From a virus, in IMG/VR virus record IMGVR_UViG_3300048835_000830, positions 1 through 64,000 of that record: a DNA stretch of 64,000 bases. One strand, given 5' to 3'. The notes beneath the pieces were generated by a model. That model saw only the letters and a program-made list of their open reading frames with translations. It had not been told where the DNA came from and made no database searches. Numbering within the stretch: the stretch's first letter is position 1; every line of letters starts with the position of its first letter. This document shows positions 35,048 to 43,611 of this stretch, one piece after another. The translations under genes and the position numbers were made by a program.

Positions 35048-35686
35048 ATGCAGGACTACGTTTACTTACAAAAGAAATTTCTCGATGACTATATCGACCG
35101 CGCGAAGCAGCATTATCTGAACCGGAAGAAGCCTTTTGCGTCAGCGGTCGTTGCTTTTCGTGACAAAAAAGCGTGGGTCATACCGCTGGATTTTACGACC
35201 ATCCGGGATAAACAGAAGTTTATGCTGCTGCTGGCCGGAGCCTTTGCGGCCAAGGATGTCGAGCGCTTCGGCTTTCTCGTTGACACATGGTGTGTTGCGG
35301 TCAAAATCGACAAGACGGAAAGCAAAACCGACGAGGAGCTTCTGGACGAAGCTAAAAAAAAGCGGGCGACTTTTCCAGAGGACTTCTCTGCAGAGGATTT
35401 CCCTGAGCGCACCGAATGTATACTTTGGGGCATGTATGGTGAAAGCGGGCTGGAATTCGCGTATGGGCAGGATCACGACTCGCGGACCCATAAGCTGACA
35501 AGCAGGGCGCGCAAGTGTACGGATGACGATCGCTTTATTGTCGAGGCGTTCAGAAACCTCATCCCTCTTTCAAAAGAGGCGGATTTTAAGGCGGCGGGTG
35601 TCACCAAAAAAGAGCTTTGGGGCTATATGAGTGCCTTTATGGAACACAAAGGTATTCCCGTTACAGAAGTTGACCTGAAAAACTGA
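35048..35686 (+). CDS. Hypothetical protein (212 aa)
   Basis: 212 residues, alpha/beta N-terminal half (FASAVVAFRDKKAWVIPLDF) and charged C-terminal half. The ribosome site is weak. No family is recognised. It ends immediately before the leader of the next gene. Confidence 0.65.
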   Translation: MQDYVYLQKKFLDDYIDRAKQHYLNRKKPFASAVVAFRDKKAWVIPLDFTTIRDKQKFMLLLAGAFAAKDVERFGFLVDTWCVAVKIDKTESKTDEELLDEAKKKRATFPEDFSAEDFPERTECILWGMYGESGLEFAYGQDHDSRTHKLTSRARKCTDDDRFIVEAFRNLIPLSKEADFKAAGVTKKELWGYMSAFMEHKGIPVTEVDLKN

Positions 35687-35705
35687 TGTGGGATTGGAGA
35701 ACGCT

Positions 35706-36437
35706 ATGACCATGACTGAGGCTTTAAGCCTTGCTATAAAAAAATGGGAGGCCGGGCGCGAAAGCCGGAACCTCACGATGCTCAAAAGGCTGACTCACGT
35801 TTCCTATTCGACAATACGAAGGATCGTGCAAAATGAAACGTCCGTCATGCCGGAAACGGCCATGAGGATAGCCGAGCGCATCATGAGCCAGACGGAGCTT
35901 CAGGCTTTTGTGCAGACCTATATGCCGACCTTCGCCAGGACGCGCACGGAGGTCTCTGAGCGCACCGAAGACGAAGACATGATGGAGTACCTGGAGAACC
36001 GCGACTATGTGCCCGTCCTTCTTCTTGCAAGCCATAGGAGCGGCACGAATGAGGCCGAGGTCCGCGACTTTTTTGGGCGGGAGGCGGCCCGGCGTTTTTC
36101 CGAGCTTGTGAGCGCGGGCCATCTGGCACCGGCCAGCGGCGGCAATTTCAGGCTCGACCGCGCGCTCGGCAGCGTGAGTCTTGATACGGCCCGCCAGTGG
36201 ATCGGGGTCATGGCCTCCATATGTCCATCCCAGAACGACGACGTGGAGCGATCCTCGCTCGCCCATGTGGCCTGGGAAAGCGTGAACTTTGAAACCGCAC
36301 TCGCTGTCTATCATGCCGCGATCGATTTTGTCCGACACACCATGACGCTCGTCCGTGATGAGCGGAACAAGGGCGATGTGCTGATAATGGTCGGCACGCT
36401 CTTTAACGTACTGAAAGGAACGGAGGAGTATCCATGA
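35706..36437 (+). CDS. HTH-containing regulator-like protein
   Basis: 243 residues from ATG 35706 (TGGAGAACGCT upstream). Residues about 20-55 form a helix-turn-helix of the Xre type (LTHVSYSTIRRIVQNETSV, then PETAMRIAERIM). The remaining 180 residues are helical and may be a sensor or oligomerisation domain. A transcriptional regulator is the best guess. Overlaps the next gene by 4 nt. Confidence 0.6.
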   Translation: MTMTEALSLAIKKWEAGRESRNLTMLKRLTHVSYSTIRRIVQNETSVMPETAMRIAERIMSQTELQAFVQTYMPTFARTRTEVSERTEDEDMMEYLENRDYVPVLLLASHRSGTNEAEVRDFFGREAARRFSELVSAGHLAPASGGNFRLDRALGSVSLDTARQWIGVMASICPSQNDDVERSSLAHVAWESVNFETALAVYHAAIDFVRHTMTLVRDERNKGDVLIMVGTLFNVLKGTEEYP

Positions 36438-36736
36438 AAGCTATCATCGCATCGTCTCTTTTGACTCTTTTGCTTTCGTCTGAACTGAAGGCCGGTGGCG
36501 CCATAGGAGGGGGGACTGGTCTTATCATCCGTCAGGATTCCCCTATGATATCAAAGGAGCTTTTCCAGGACCTCGTCGTTTCCGGTTGGAACGGTGAGGC
36601 TGTCGACTTCAACGGCACTCCCGCCGTGGTCGTAAACGTGAATTTCAAGCAAAAGACCGTCGAGCTTTTGGTTGAAGGTCAAGCCGCTTCTGCCGTCCTG
36701 CAGGAGGAGAGCGCTGCGACGGGCAGCGACCAGTAA
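36434..36736 (+). CDS. Exported small protein
   Basis: 100 residues. N-terminal signal peptide (MKAIIASSLLTLLLSSELKA) with likely cleavage after KAGG or KA. The mature part is small, beta-rich with no cysteine. ATGA overlap with the regulator gene. A GGGCGC/GCGCCC hairpin (36750-36766) follows without a T-run. Probably periplasmic. Confidence 0.65.
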   Translation: MKAIIASSLLTLLLSSELKAGGAIGGGTGLIIRQDSPMISKELFQDLVVSGWNGEAVDFNGTPAVVVNVNFKQKTVELLVEGQAASAVLQEESAATGSDQ

Positions 36737-36833
36737 TCCAGCCAAAAAAGGGCGCGTTCTGCGCCCTTCACAAAATCCTTGAGCCATCGCATTTATCACT
36801 TTATACCTTTCAGATAACCATCGTGAGAGAGCC

Positions 36834-37223
36834 ATGACAAAACTTGATCCATGCCCTTTTTGTGGCGGTGAAGCCAGCTTTGAAAGACTCGGGACCAACC
36901 GGCAGTCGTGTATCATCAATTGCGAAAACTGCGGCTGCAGGCTTGAGACTAACGAGACAGGTGAGTGGTGCGGAGAGCAGTGGAACAGGCGGAAGTACGT
37001 GCTGGCGGTCAGCGAGGAGCCTGTCGAACAGCAGCCCAGACCCCCTGAGAGCGCCGCGCCCGAGTCCATGGACGGGCGGGTGTCTGTGCCGGTGGAGGTT
37101 GTAAAAAACGTCGAGAAGCTCCACTTCATATCGCTCCTTCTTGTTCTTGTCACGGGAGTGCAGGCAGGCATCTCTGTAGCCCAGCTTCTTGTACGTTTTG
37201 GAATCATTGGAGGCGGCGGTTAA
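36834..37223 (+). CDS. Lar-like zinc ribbon with C-terminal membrane helix
   Basis: 129 residues. The N-terminus has the Lar (restriction alleviation) pattern: LDPCPFCGGEA, then CENCGC and QWNRRK. Phage Lar proteins modulate type I restriction, but many members are of unknown function. The C-terminal 40 residues include a transmembrane helix (LLLVLVTGVQAGISVAQLLV), not usual for Lar. The stop overlaps the next start by 1 nt. Confidence 0.75.
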   Translation: MTKLDPCPFCGGEASFERLGTNRQSCIINCENCGCRLETNETGEWCGEQWNRRKYVLAVSEEPVEQQPRPPESAAPESMDGRVSVPVEVVKNVEKLHFISLLLVLVTGVQAGISVAQLLVRFGIIGGGG

Positions 37224-37441
37224 TGCTCATAACAAGGCTCGTCCAATGGGTGACGCGGGAGATAAAGCTCTACAAACTCAGGCGCGACATGGAGCGGCAG
37301 GAGAAAGTCTGGCTTTCCACCATGCTTATCAAAAAGTTTTCGAGCGATGCCGCCCGTGAACGTGCGGGAAGAAGCGTGGCGTCGCAGTTTCTGAAAACTC
37401 AGGAAATTTACGACAAGGAGAAAAGCGGCTGTGAGTTTTGA
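37223..37441 (+). CDS. Small basic helical protein
   Basis: 72 residues overlapping its predecessor (TAATG) and the next GTG start. Amphipathic basic helices, possibly membrane-peripheral. Function unknown. Confidence 0.6.
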   Translation: MLITRLVQWVTREIKLYKLRRDMERQEKVWLSTMLIKKFSSDAARERAGRSVASQFLKTQEIYDKEKSGCEF

Positions 37442-37676
37442 GTACATTCAAAAAACCTACGGCGTCCCGGCAAAGCGTGGCGGCCGGGTACTTTACAAGG
37501 GAAAGCCGGGAACCATCGTGTCCACGCAGGGCCCGTATATTCGCATCAGGCTTGACGATCAGGCCCACGTTCTCAACTATCACCCAACCTGGAAAATTGA
37601 ATACCTTGACGACAAAGGCAGGGTTATCTACAGGGATAAAAGCGAGGAGAGCTCTCTTGCAGCTGACGGATGCTAA
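37431..37676 (+). CDS. Conserved phage small protein (YGVPAKRGGRV type)
   Basis: 81 residues with GTG start and AAGGAG upstream. The motif YGVPAKRGGRVLYKGKPG, followed by IRIRLDD and YHPTWKIEYL, is a pattern I know from phage and prophage accessory regions, function unassigned. SH3-like beta fold likely. Confidence 0.7.
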   Translation: MSFEYIQKTYGVPAKRGGRVLYKGKPGTIVSTQGPYIRIRLDDQAHVLNYHPTWKIEYLDDKGRVIYRDKSEESSLAADGC

Positions 37677-38058
37677 TGTACGCGAGATCATGAATCACGT
37701 CCTCTACAGTGACGAAGAGGTTCCCGACCATAAGCCGCCTCCGGACGCCGTTATCGTCGAAGGGGTTATCCGGAAATTCGGCTTTCACCCTGGTCGTCTT
37801 TTGGAGAAGAAAGAGGCGATACGGGAGCTTTTGCGGCAGCTGCCTGACACATTTCATAAGGGTAAAGGTGAAGGTTGGTCGTTTCTCGCCCTCTGTGAAG
37901 ACAGGGAAGGCAGACAGTGGGGTGAGCATAACAGGTGCGAGGACCTTATGTGCCTTGGTCTTGCGGTCAACATGCTGGAATTCTGTATGAAGCGTGACAG
38001 CTGGCATCTGCTTCCTGGCGGAATGCCGTATGTCGTCGTCAATACGGATATCCCCTGA
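37657..38058 (+). CDS. Conserved phage/plasmid protein (GWSFLALC type)
   Basis: 133 residues. TTG 37657 follows GAGGAG and overlaps the upstream gene by 20 nt. The patterns VVEGVIRKFGFHP-like, GGWSFL-like (here GEGWSFLALCEDREGRQWG) and LPGGMPYVVV recur in many phage and plasmid proteins without known function. Confidence 0.7.
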   Translation: MQLTDANVREIMNHVLYSDEEVPDHKPPPDAVIVEGVIRKFGFHPGRLLEKKEAIRELLRQLPDTFHKGKGEGWSFLALCEDREGRQWGEHNRCEDLMCLGLAVNMLEFCMKRDSWHLLPGGMPYVVVNTDIP

Positions 38059-38141
38059 AGAAAGAGAAGACACGGCGGCAGTTTTAAGGCAGGATACCTT
38101 TCAGAAAGAATCATCCGGAACCTGGTTCCATATATCGACGA

Positions 38142-38174
38142 AGCGCAGCGCCCTTTTGGACGATGCGCTTTTTT
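38142..38174 (+). terminator. Intrinsic terminator
   Basis: AGCGCA at 38142-38147 pairs with TGCGCT at 38164-38169; a T-run of six includes the last stem base (38169-38174). It closes the unit ending at 38058. Confidence 0.65.
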
Positions 38175-38248
38175 CGTTTCTCGCCAAAAAACCTGTGCCC
38201 TGGGATTAAGAGTCCTGGTATCACATTCTGAATAGCAACGGAGAGGTC

Positions 38249-38710
38249 ATGACAGAAATCAAAGAGACGAGGGTTACCTTCACGTTTAAAGACAATGGCG
38301 ACGGACGCTACAGGCTGAACCTTGAGGGCGACGAGCCCGACACAGGCCAGACCTATATCCTCTGGGTCAAGTGTATGGAAGTGCTTCTCTCCTCGCAAGA
38401 CCTCGGAGAGGATAAGGAAAAATTCATCCGCTCTGTCTACGAGAGGGTGATGGCGCCATCTGAAAAAGTGCTAAGTAGCATGGAAAAGGCGCCGCTTCGT
38501 ATCGTGACCATCTACAGTAACCCGCAGAACGAAAAGGAGTTTGCTGCGGTCGAGTTTCATGCGGGCTCAGGGACCGCTGTGAGGACGGGCTGGGTCGTTT
38601 ACGGCGAATACGAGGCTGTCATTGCCGCGATGGAGGACACATTTGGGCCCCTGGTGAAAATTCCAAAGGATGAAAGCGACCCGCCGACGGTCGTTGAGAA
38701 CTGGATATGA
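38249..38710 (+). CDS. Hypothetical protein
   Basis: 153 residues; ACGGAGAGGTC precedes the ATG. Two alpha/beta halves. A GCCCGG/CCGGGC hairpin follows at 38715-38737 without plus-strand T-run. No family is recognised. Confidence 0.6.
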   Translation: MTEIKETRVTFTFKDNGDGRYRLNLEGDEPDTGQTYILWVKCMEVLLSSQDLGEDKEKFIRSVYERVMAPSEKVLSSMEKAPLRIVTIYSNPQNEKEFAAVEFHAGSGTAVRTGWVVYGEYEAVIAAMEDTFGPLVKIPKDESDPPTVVENWI

Positions 38711-38800
38711 AAAAGCCCGGCAGGTAGTTTTCCGGGCCATCAAAAGGATTTTCAGACTTTTATCACGTGCAAGGGCATCATAAAACCACAGGATTTGCTC

Positions 38801-39241
38801 ATGATCAAAGGGAAAATGAGGGATATCGTTATCCTCGGCTTCACTCCAGAAAATCTGAGAGGGTTGAGAGAGATCGGCCCTGTCTATATCTCAAAGGAAG
38901 AGCTGGAGATTGACACAGACATTCAGGTCACGGCAAACGGCGAGGCCGTGGCCGTTGATGACCGCAAGTGCATGCTGATCAGCATCAGCGAGGGGGTTTT
39001 GCAGGCCTGGAAAAAAGGCGGCTACACAAAAATCGACATGGGCGAGCACTCCGCCTACAATGTTGTTCTTTTCTACGTGGAGTCCGCCAAGCACGGAATT
39101 GATCTTATCAACAACACGCTGCGCAAAGAGGCTGTGCCCTCCGATCTTAAGGAAGGCGAGGCCGTATACGAAAGGATGGTCGATGGCAAACGAGTTCAGG
39201 AAAGGGGCAAGGCCCCTCCCGGTATATTCAGAAGACCTTAG
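38801..39241 (+). CDS. Hypothetical protein, conserved-looking N-terminus
   Basis: 146 residues from ATG 38801 (AGGA upstream; TTG 38795 is an alternative). N-terminal half has IVILGFTPENLRGLREIGPV, which resembles small phage proteins that bind or sense something through a beta-alpha unit, but no function is known. Overlaps the next gene by 59 nt. Confidence 0.6.
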   Translation: MIKGKMRDIVILGFTPENLRGLREIGPVYISKEELEIDTDIQVTANGEAVAVDDRKCMLISISEGVLQAWKKGGYTKIDMGEHSAYNVVLFYVESAKHGIDLINNTLRKEAVPSDLKEGEAVYERMVDGKRVQERGKAPPGIFRRP

Positions 39242-39413
39242 CTCTGAGGATCTGCGCCCCTGTGCAGCCCCTGTCCGCGGAGCGCTGGTCATACGAAATG
39301 GGCACGTCGTTGAGATAAGCCTTGAGGAATATAAGGAGATCGGCGGCACCCTGCAGCTAAACGAACACGGCGTTTTTGGAGAGATCCTTGTGGACAAAAG
39401 CCATGCGCACTGA
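39183..39413 (+). CDS. Small hypothetical protein
   Basis: 76 residues from ATG 39183 (AAGGATGGTCG upstream). The large overlap with the preceding gene uses a different frame. Beta-rich centre (GALVIRNGHVVEISLEEY). Function unknown. Confidence 0.55.
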   Translation: MANEFRKGARPLPVYSEDLSSEDLRPCAAPVRGALVIRNGHVVEISLEEYKEIGGTLQLNEHGVFGEILVDKSHAH

Positions 39414-39720
39414 GACGATAACCGGTCTGAAAATCAGATATGACAACGGTATCGAGGCTCTGTTCCGCACCTACGAGTTCCTCGCGGCAAGCCCTCTTCC
39501 CAAAGGGCTTTGGATGATCACGGTCCGCGAACGCTTCTTTGTCTTTTTTGCCGGCAAGCCCCAGACCTTCTGCGGGCACAACAGCTGGTGGAGAAACGAC
39601 GCGGGAGAGTGCCCACCGATCCACCTCGGCCTTTACCTCTGCCAGTGCTGGATTGCGGTCAAGGAGCTGCGAGCCGCTAGCGCTCAACACACCATCCATG
39701 AAAACCCGCTTCAAAAGTGA
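39403..39720 (+). CDS. Hypothetical Cys/Trp-containing protein
   Basis: 105 residues from ATG 39403, with only a weak ribosome site; an upstream in-frame TTG at 39376 is possible. Contains CGHNSWWRNDAGE and CQCWIAVK. Function unknown. Confidence 0.55.
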   Translation: MRTETITGLKIRYDNGIEALFRTYEFLAASPLPKGLWMITVRERFFVFFAGKPQTFCGHNSWWRNDAGECPPIHLGLYLCQCWIAVKELRAASAQHTIHENPLQK

Positions 39721-39725
39721 GAGCC

Positions 39726-40175
39726 ATGTTTTCACCGCCTCTTGTCAAAACGGTATTTGAGCATTTTCGGGCCGTCTGCCCGGAATGTTTTACCATTCTC
39801 CAGGAGTGCCCGTGCGGGCGTCCGGGAGATTCCAAAAAAACCTTCTGGAACCTATGTGAGATGTGTATGAAACGAGAACACGATGCCGCGAAGGACGCGG
39901 AACTCATCCCCGAAGGGACGCTTCTCGATGCGAGGCAGGTCTACCGGAAGATCATGCCTGTCCTGAACTTCCCGAAAGAGTTTATTCCGGTGCGCCTGCA
40001 CCCAGGCTATGACCAGTGGAAAGAAAAACTCGTTCGGGATATCTTTTCGTCCACAGCACCAAAACCTAAAGGAGCGCATGATGAGCGAAGCGTCGATACC
40101 GGAAATAAGGCTGCCGACCGAGGAGGAGAGAGCGGAGCATCGCCGCAGGCACCTTCAGAACATCAAAGAGAATAA
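39726..40175 (+). CDS. Cys-rich hypothetical protein
   Basis: 149 residues from ATG 39726; GTG 39717 is nearby in frame. CPEC, CPC and CEMC in the first 50 residues suggest zinc binding. The last 30 residues overlap the start of the next gene and are low complexity. Confidence 0.6.
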   Translation: MFSPPLVKTVFEHFRAVCPECFTILQECPCGRPGDSKKTFWNLCEMCMKREHDAAKDAELIPEGTLLDARQVYRKIMPVLNFPKEFIPVRLHPGYDQWKEKLVRDIFSSTAPKPKGAHDERSVDTGNKAADRGGESGASPQAPSEHQRE

Positions 40176-40914
40176 GACCTGCCAGAGCTATTGGTTTCCG
40201 CTTTTGCCGGCGGACATTCCGGTGCCCCCGACTGCGCTGGTGGAGTTTCCCTACGAGCTTCAGCTCGCAATTCTAAGCGTTGCTGAAAACGAAAAGCTCG
40301 ATGAGGTCACGCAAAAAGCCGTGGATCGTGGAATAAGCAAAGTGGAGGAAATGTGCGACCTCTTTGGCTATCCCTGCTTTGTCAAGACGGGACTTTTTTC
40401 GGACAAGCATAACTGGAGCTGTTACGTCGAGAAAAAGGAAAACGTGAGGGAGGCAGTCTACAACATCGTCTACAACTGGGCTTGCGTCGGAGGCATGGGC
40501 ACAGAAGACACCAACTTCATGGTGGTTCGCCGCCTCATTCCAACCAAGACTCACATGCTCTTTGAGGGTAAGATGCCTGTGACCAAGGAGCGCCGCTACT
40601 TTGCTGAAAACGGAAAGGTGAGCTGGCACCAGCCCTACTGGCCACGCGAGGCGTTCCCGGACTGGGCCGAAGTGGACACTCTGGAATACCCCTCCATCGA
40701 CGCCGCGCTTGAGGTTTTAAACGCCGAGACCGAGGACGAGGTTCGCTACCTCGCAGGGCTGGCCGAATCGATCACAACCGCCATTCCAGGGGCCTGGTCG
40801 ATCGACTTCCTTCAGGATGTGGAGGGTCGCTGGTGGATGATTGATATGGCTGAGGCCCATAAGAGCTACGTGGATAAAAAATACGAGGGGGGTCGGAAAT
40901 GGCTGAATGGTTGA
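40081..40914 (+). CDS. ATP-grasp family protein
   Basis: 277 residues; AAAGGAG precedes ATG 40078/40081. Central features fit the ATP-grasp fold: CFVKTGLFSDKHNW (first Lys strand), FMVVRRLIP, a RYFAENGKV strand, and the metal-binding end AWSIDFLQDVEGRWWMIDMA. ATP-grasp enzymes ligate carboxylates to amines or thiols; the substrate cannot be told. I have seen similar solitary ATP-grasp proteins in phages. Overlaps the next gene by 16 nt. Confidence 0.7.
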   Translation: MSEASIPEIRLPTEEERAEHRRRHLQNIKENKTCQSYWFPLLPADIPVPPTALVEFPYELQLAILSVAENEKLDEVTQKAVDRGISKVEEMCDLFGYPCFVKTGLFSDKHNWSCYVEKKENVREAVYNIVYNWACVGGMGTEDTNFMVVRRLIPTKTHMLFEGKMPVTKERRYFAENGKVSWHQPYWPREAFPDWAEVDTLEYPSIDAALEVLNAETEDEVRYLAGLAESITTAIPGAWSIDFLQDVEGRWWMIDMAEAHKSYVDKKYEGGRKWLNG

Positions 40915-41162
40915 AAAGCCTCTTTATATGGGCCGGGGATTCTGGCACGTTCTGCCTTTCCCTCGCCGCCGCTTTTGGAATGTTCCTCGCCATCGACGTT
41001 TTCTTTGGACAGTGGTTCATGGCAGCGATCGACGCAGCCGGGGTCACCATCTTTCTTCCCTTGGGGATCTGTCTGCGCATCAAGTACAATCGCCAGCGAC
41101 GGATAGCCGAAAGAGGTGAAAAACCGCCCACGGCGGCCAATCTTTCTCGGCCTGACAATTAG
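40899..41162 (+). CDS. Small membrane protein
   Basis: 87 residues with two hydrophobic segments (FCLSLAAAFGMFLAIDVFF and AAGVTIFLPLGICL) and a basic cytoplasmic-looking tail. GAGGGGGG lies before the ATG. A terminator follows. Function unknown. Confidence 0.6.
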   Translation: MAEWLKSLFIWAGDSGTFCLSLAAAFGMFLAIDVFFGQWFMAAIDAAGVTIFLPLGICLRIKYNRQRRIAERGEKPPTAANLSRPDN

Positions 41163-41198
41163 ATTCACTCCCATCATTCTCTCGATGGAAATAACATG

Positions 41199-41233
41199 GC
41201 GTCTTACGGAAAACCCCGTAGGACGCTATTTTT
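41199..41233 (+). terminator. Intrinsic terminator
   Basis: GCGTC and TACGG on the left arm pair with CCGTA and GACGC on the right, with single-base mismatches, then TATTTTT. It separates the ATP-grasp unit from the exported-protein unit. Confidence 0.75.
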
Positions 41234-41259
41234 CATTCACCCTTCACAAAGGAATTTTC

Positions 41260-41928
41260 ATGAAGGTTTTCGGATTTCTGGCAGCGGCTTTCCTTGCACC
41301 ACTCGCCCCAAACGCTTTTGCCGATGGTATGGACGATCTCATAGAGTATGTCGAGTCCTACCGTGAGGCTCACCCGGAGAAGAGCTGGGAGGAAATTGAC
41401 CACGACCTTTTCTTCTCGGTTCAAAGCCGGACAGAAAACGCTGACGATTACGACTACGCCTCGATTATTGATGCGCTCAACGCCTCCGATATCGAGTTCA
41501 TCAAAGGCCGGTTGAACCTCACCGCCGACGAGAGAAGGCTCTTCAACGAGAGCCCTTCGCGTGGCGTGATGGCCATTCGCTACGGCTACACGGCCTCCCT
41601 CGCCACCGAAGACAACTGGACAAGCGGCTTTCATAACGGCAATGCCGACGCCTTCCGCCACTGCTATTGGAACGCTCTTATGACGATCAACATCGAGAGA
41701 AGCTGGACTCACAGCTGGACCAAGGCTCACGAGGAATACCCGGGAAATCCCCCCATGGAAAAACTTATGGATCTTCGCAATAATCTCAACGGCCAGCAAA
41801 TTGGAATGGCCTATCAGACCAACGATCGTTCAAAATCGGGCTGTCTCGCTGCCACTCAGGTCGGCCGGCTTACGCGGATTGTCGGCGCAGAGCACAAGCC
41901 GTCAAACAATGATGGAAGGAAATTATGA
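41260..41928 (+). CDS. Exported DUF6973-like domain protein
   Basis: 222 residues from ATG 41260 (AAAGGAATTTTC upstream). Signal peptide MKVFGFLAAAFLAPLAPNAF ends at an A-D-G junction. The C-terminal half contains GNADAFRHCYWNALM, AHEEYP and MDLRNNLNGQQIG, the pattern of the DUF6973 domain found in secreted bacterial proteins and polymorphic toxins. His/Asp/Asn-rich motifs suggest a catalytic or metal site, but the activity is not known. Candidates are lysis, exclusion or a toxin. Overlaps the next gene by 4 nt. Confidence 0.7.
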   Translation: MKVFGFLAAAFLAPLAPNAFADGMDDLIEYVESYREAHPEKSWEEIDHDLFFSVQSRTENADDYDYASIIDALNASDIEFIKGRLNLTADERRLFNESPSRGVMAIRYGYTASLATEDNWTSGFHNGNADAFRHCYWNALMTINIERSWTHSWTKAHEEYPGNPPMEKLMDLRNNLNGQQIGMAYQTNDRSKSGCLAATQVGRLTRIVGAEHKPSNNDGRKL

Positions 41929-42479
41929 AAGATAAAAGCTCGCTTGCTCTTTGGGCCCTGCTTACGCTCGCCGTTTCGATGGTGTGGCTCAATGCCTCTC
42001 ATCTGATGGATGCCATCCTCAGACTTCAGCCCGGCCTTCCGCCCAGGCTGACCATGAACGGGGTTGAGATTCTTCAAAAGGGGTCTGTCTCGCCAATCGT
42101 GGCGCCCATCCTCGGCTTCAAATTCTCAGCAGGCATAGCCTTTTCGGTGGCATTCAGAAACCTTGTTGTGACCGAAAGGCCGTGGCTCCGCATGGCGATG
42201 TTTCTCGCAACAATCTGCCTTGTACTGACGTGCTGGTGGGTCCTTCAGTTCAAGCTCATGGTCGTGAATCCGGCTAACGTGAGCGATCCCGAGATTGCCG
42301 GCTGGACGCGCACGGGCCTTCTCTCGCTTCAGGCGACCTTTGAGCGAGGTCAGCAGCCTGCAGCCTTGAGCTTTGGACTATGGCTCGTCGCCTACACCTT
42401 CGGGATAGCCTGGCTAGCCTATCCTGAGAACAAATCGAATTCCTCTGGACAGGGTGTCCGGAGTTCACTAAGGAGATAA
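41925..42479 (+). CDS. Integral membrane protein
   Basis: 184 residues with about four transmembrane segments (near 8-26, 55-75, 88-108, 150-166). ATGA overlap with the exported gene upstream suggests a functional pair, for example an immunity or lysis partner (inference). No family is recognised. Confidence 0.65.
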   Translation: MKDKSSLALWALLTLAVSMVWLNASHLMDAILRLQPGLPPRLTMNGVEILQKGSVSPIVAPILGFKFSAGIAFSVAFRNLVVTERPWLRMAMFLATICLVLTCWWVLQFKLMVVNPANVSDPEIAGWTRTGLLSLQATFERGQQPAALSFGLWLVAYTFGIAWLAYPENKSNSSGQGVRSSLRR

Positions 42480-42482
42480 CGT

Positions 42483-42839
42483 ATGAAGTTTTTGATCTCA
42501 GTCGCAGCAGCCCTTCTGGCTGGTAACGCACTGGCTCAAGGCCCGGGGCATTGTCTGCAGTGGAAATACCGCTGCACCGAAAAGGATGAGTACGGCACCT
42601 GCATCGCATGGGAAACGGAGTGCATCAAGTGGGGCGGAGGCTCCACGGAGGGTCCTGGCAAGGATTATCCTGGCACAGGGGCCGGCACCTTTTCTTTGCG
42701 CTCGCAGCCGACCGACCCGGCCAACGGCCTCACCCCTCCTTTCATCCTTGAGAGCATGTCGCGTGGCGTCGAGAGCTTTGAGCTCATGCATGTGGCAGGG
42801 AAAATGGTCATCAAGAATATCGTGCGCACAGCTCCATAA
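42483..42839 (+). CDS. Exported small Cys-rich protein
   Basis: 118 residues; signal peptide MKFLISVAAALLAGNALAQ with AxA cleavage site. The mature start has Cys at HCLQWKYRC and TECIKW, likely disulfides in the periplasm. Strong terminator follows. Confidence 0.65.
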   Translation: MKFLISVAAALLAGNALAQGPGHCLQWKYRCTEKDEYGTCIAWETECIKWGGGSTEGPGKDYPGTGAGTFSLRSQPTDPANGLTPPFILESMSRGVESFELMHVAGKMVIKNIVRTAP

Positions 42840-42873
42840 CGGATAACTGTTGCGTAGCGAGGCCTCGTTCATT

Positions 42874-42908
42874 AGGCTTGGGGGAAACCCCAGGCCTTCT
42901 TTTTTTTT
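42874..42908 (+). terminator. Strong intrinsic terminator
   Basis: AGGCTTGGGG, GAAA tetraloop, CCCCAGGCCT, then TCTTTTTTTTT. The most canonical terminator in the window. Confidence 0.9.
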
Positions 42909-42925
42909 AACGAGGTAAATACCGC

Positions 42926-43177
42926 GTGCGAGCTTTTTTGCTGGTTCCCGCCTTTTGTGCTTTGACGGCCTGTGCCGATGAAAGGCCCCTGCCCACTCCC
43001 TCAAAACCGGAAGCACCGAAGGCGGAGGACCCCGATCTTGTAATGCTCGACGAAATGATTACAATGCTCGAAAAACAGGTCCGAGCTGACTCTTCTAAAG
43101 GAAAGGTTAAAGTCCATGGAAACAGAACTGCCGCACGACATGAGCAACGTGACAACAATGAGGGCGATTCCCATTAA
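42926..43177 (+). CDS. Small lipoprotein
   Basis: 83 residues with GTG start. The N-terminus ends in a lipobox (LTAC followed by A), so the protein should be lipidated. A proline-rich stretch follows (RPLPTPSKPEAPK). This size and composition recall outer-membrane spanin subunits, but no inner-membrane partner is evident. The last 20 codons overlap the next gene. Confidence 0.6.
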   Translation: MRAFLLVPAFCALTACADERPLPTPSKPEAPKAEDPDLVMLDEMITMLEKQVRADSSKGKVKVHGNRTAARHEQRDNNEGDSH

Positions 43178-43550
43178 CGCGCTCGACATAGTCATCGCTC
43201 ACACGAGCGGCCTTCAGGGGGTTTTTCAGGAAACCGGGCGGCGCATCGATGGGCTCCGCTGGCAGCACTACCTCTACCCTCTCACCGTCATCTCCTCGGT
43301 CTGCATTGAAGAGGACATGAAACCCTGGCTTCACGTTTCGCTGGCCCACCAGAAGAGGCTTCCGAGCTACGATGAAATCAAGCTCGTCAAAGAGAGGTTC
43401 ATTGGAAAAGACAAGTATGCGGCCATGGTCTTTCCGCCCGAGGACCGTTTTGTGAACATCCATAGCTACTGCCTTCATCTTTGGCATTGCCTTGAAGGCT
43501 GGCCACTGCCCGAGTTCTCTGGCTTTGACAAGGGGAGGCGCTCGGTGTGA
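43116..43550 (+). CDS. Conserved phage protein (W-L-H-V-S type)
   Basis: 144 residues; AAAGGAAAGG precedes the ATG. The series WLHVSLAHQKRLPSYDEI, VKERFIGKDK, VNIHSYCLHLWHC matches a family I recall from phage accessory regions with no known function. Last plus-strand gene before a convergent junction. Confidence 0.65.
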   Translation: METELPHDMSNVTTMRAIPINALDIVIAHTSGLQGVFQETGRRIDGLRWQHYLYPLTVISSVCIEEDMKPWLHVSLAHQKRLPSYDEIKLVKERFIGKDKYAAMVFPPEDRFVNIHSYCLHLWHCLEGWPLPEFSGFDKGRRSV

Positions 43551-43571
43551 AACCTGCCGATTCTGATTTAT

Positions 43572-43599
43572 GCGTAACCTTTTACAGTTACGCGGCAGG
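43572..43599. terminator. Inverted repeat between convergent genes, candidate bidirectional terminator
   Basis: GCGTAAC (43572-43578) pairs with GTTACGC (43587-43593); an additional CCTGCCG at 43553-43559 can pair with CGGCAGG at 43593-43599. It lies between convergent stops at 43550 and 43612. No long T-run on either strand. Confidence 0.45.
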
Positions 43600-43611
43600 A
43601 CGGGTTATAAT

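Noticed and set aside
43581-43611. TTTACA and TATAAT resembling a sigma-70 promoter
   Set aside because: The spacer is 19 nt, it overlaps a hairpin between convergent genes and points into the 3' end of an antisense gene, with no plus-strand gene until 44063.
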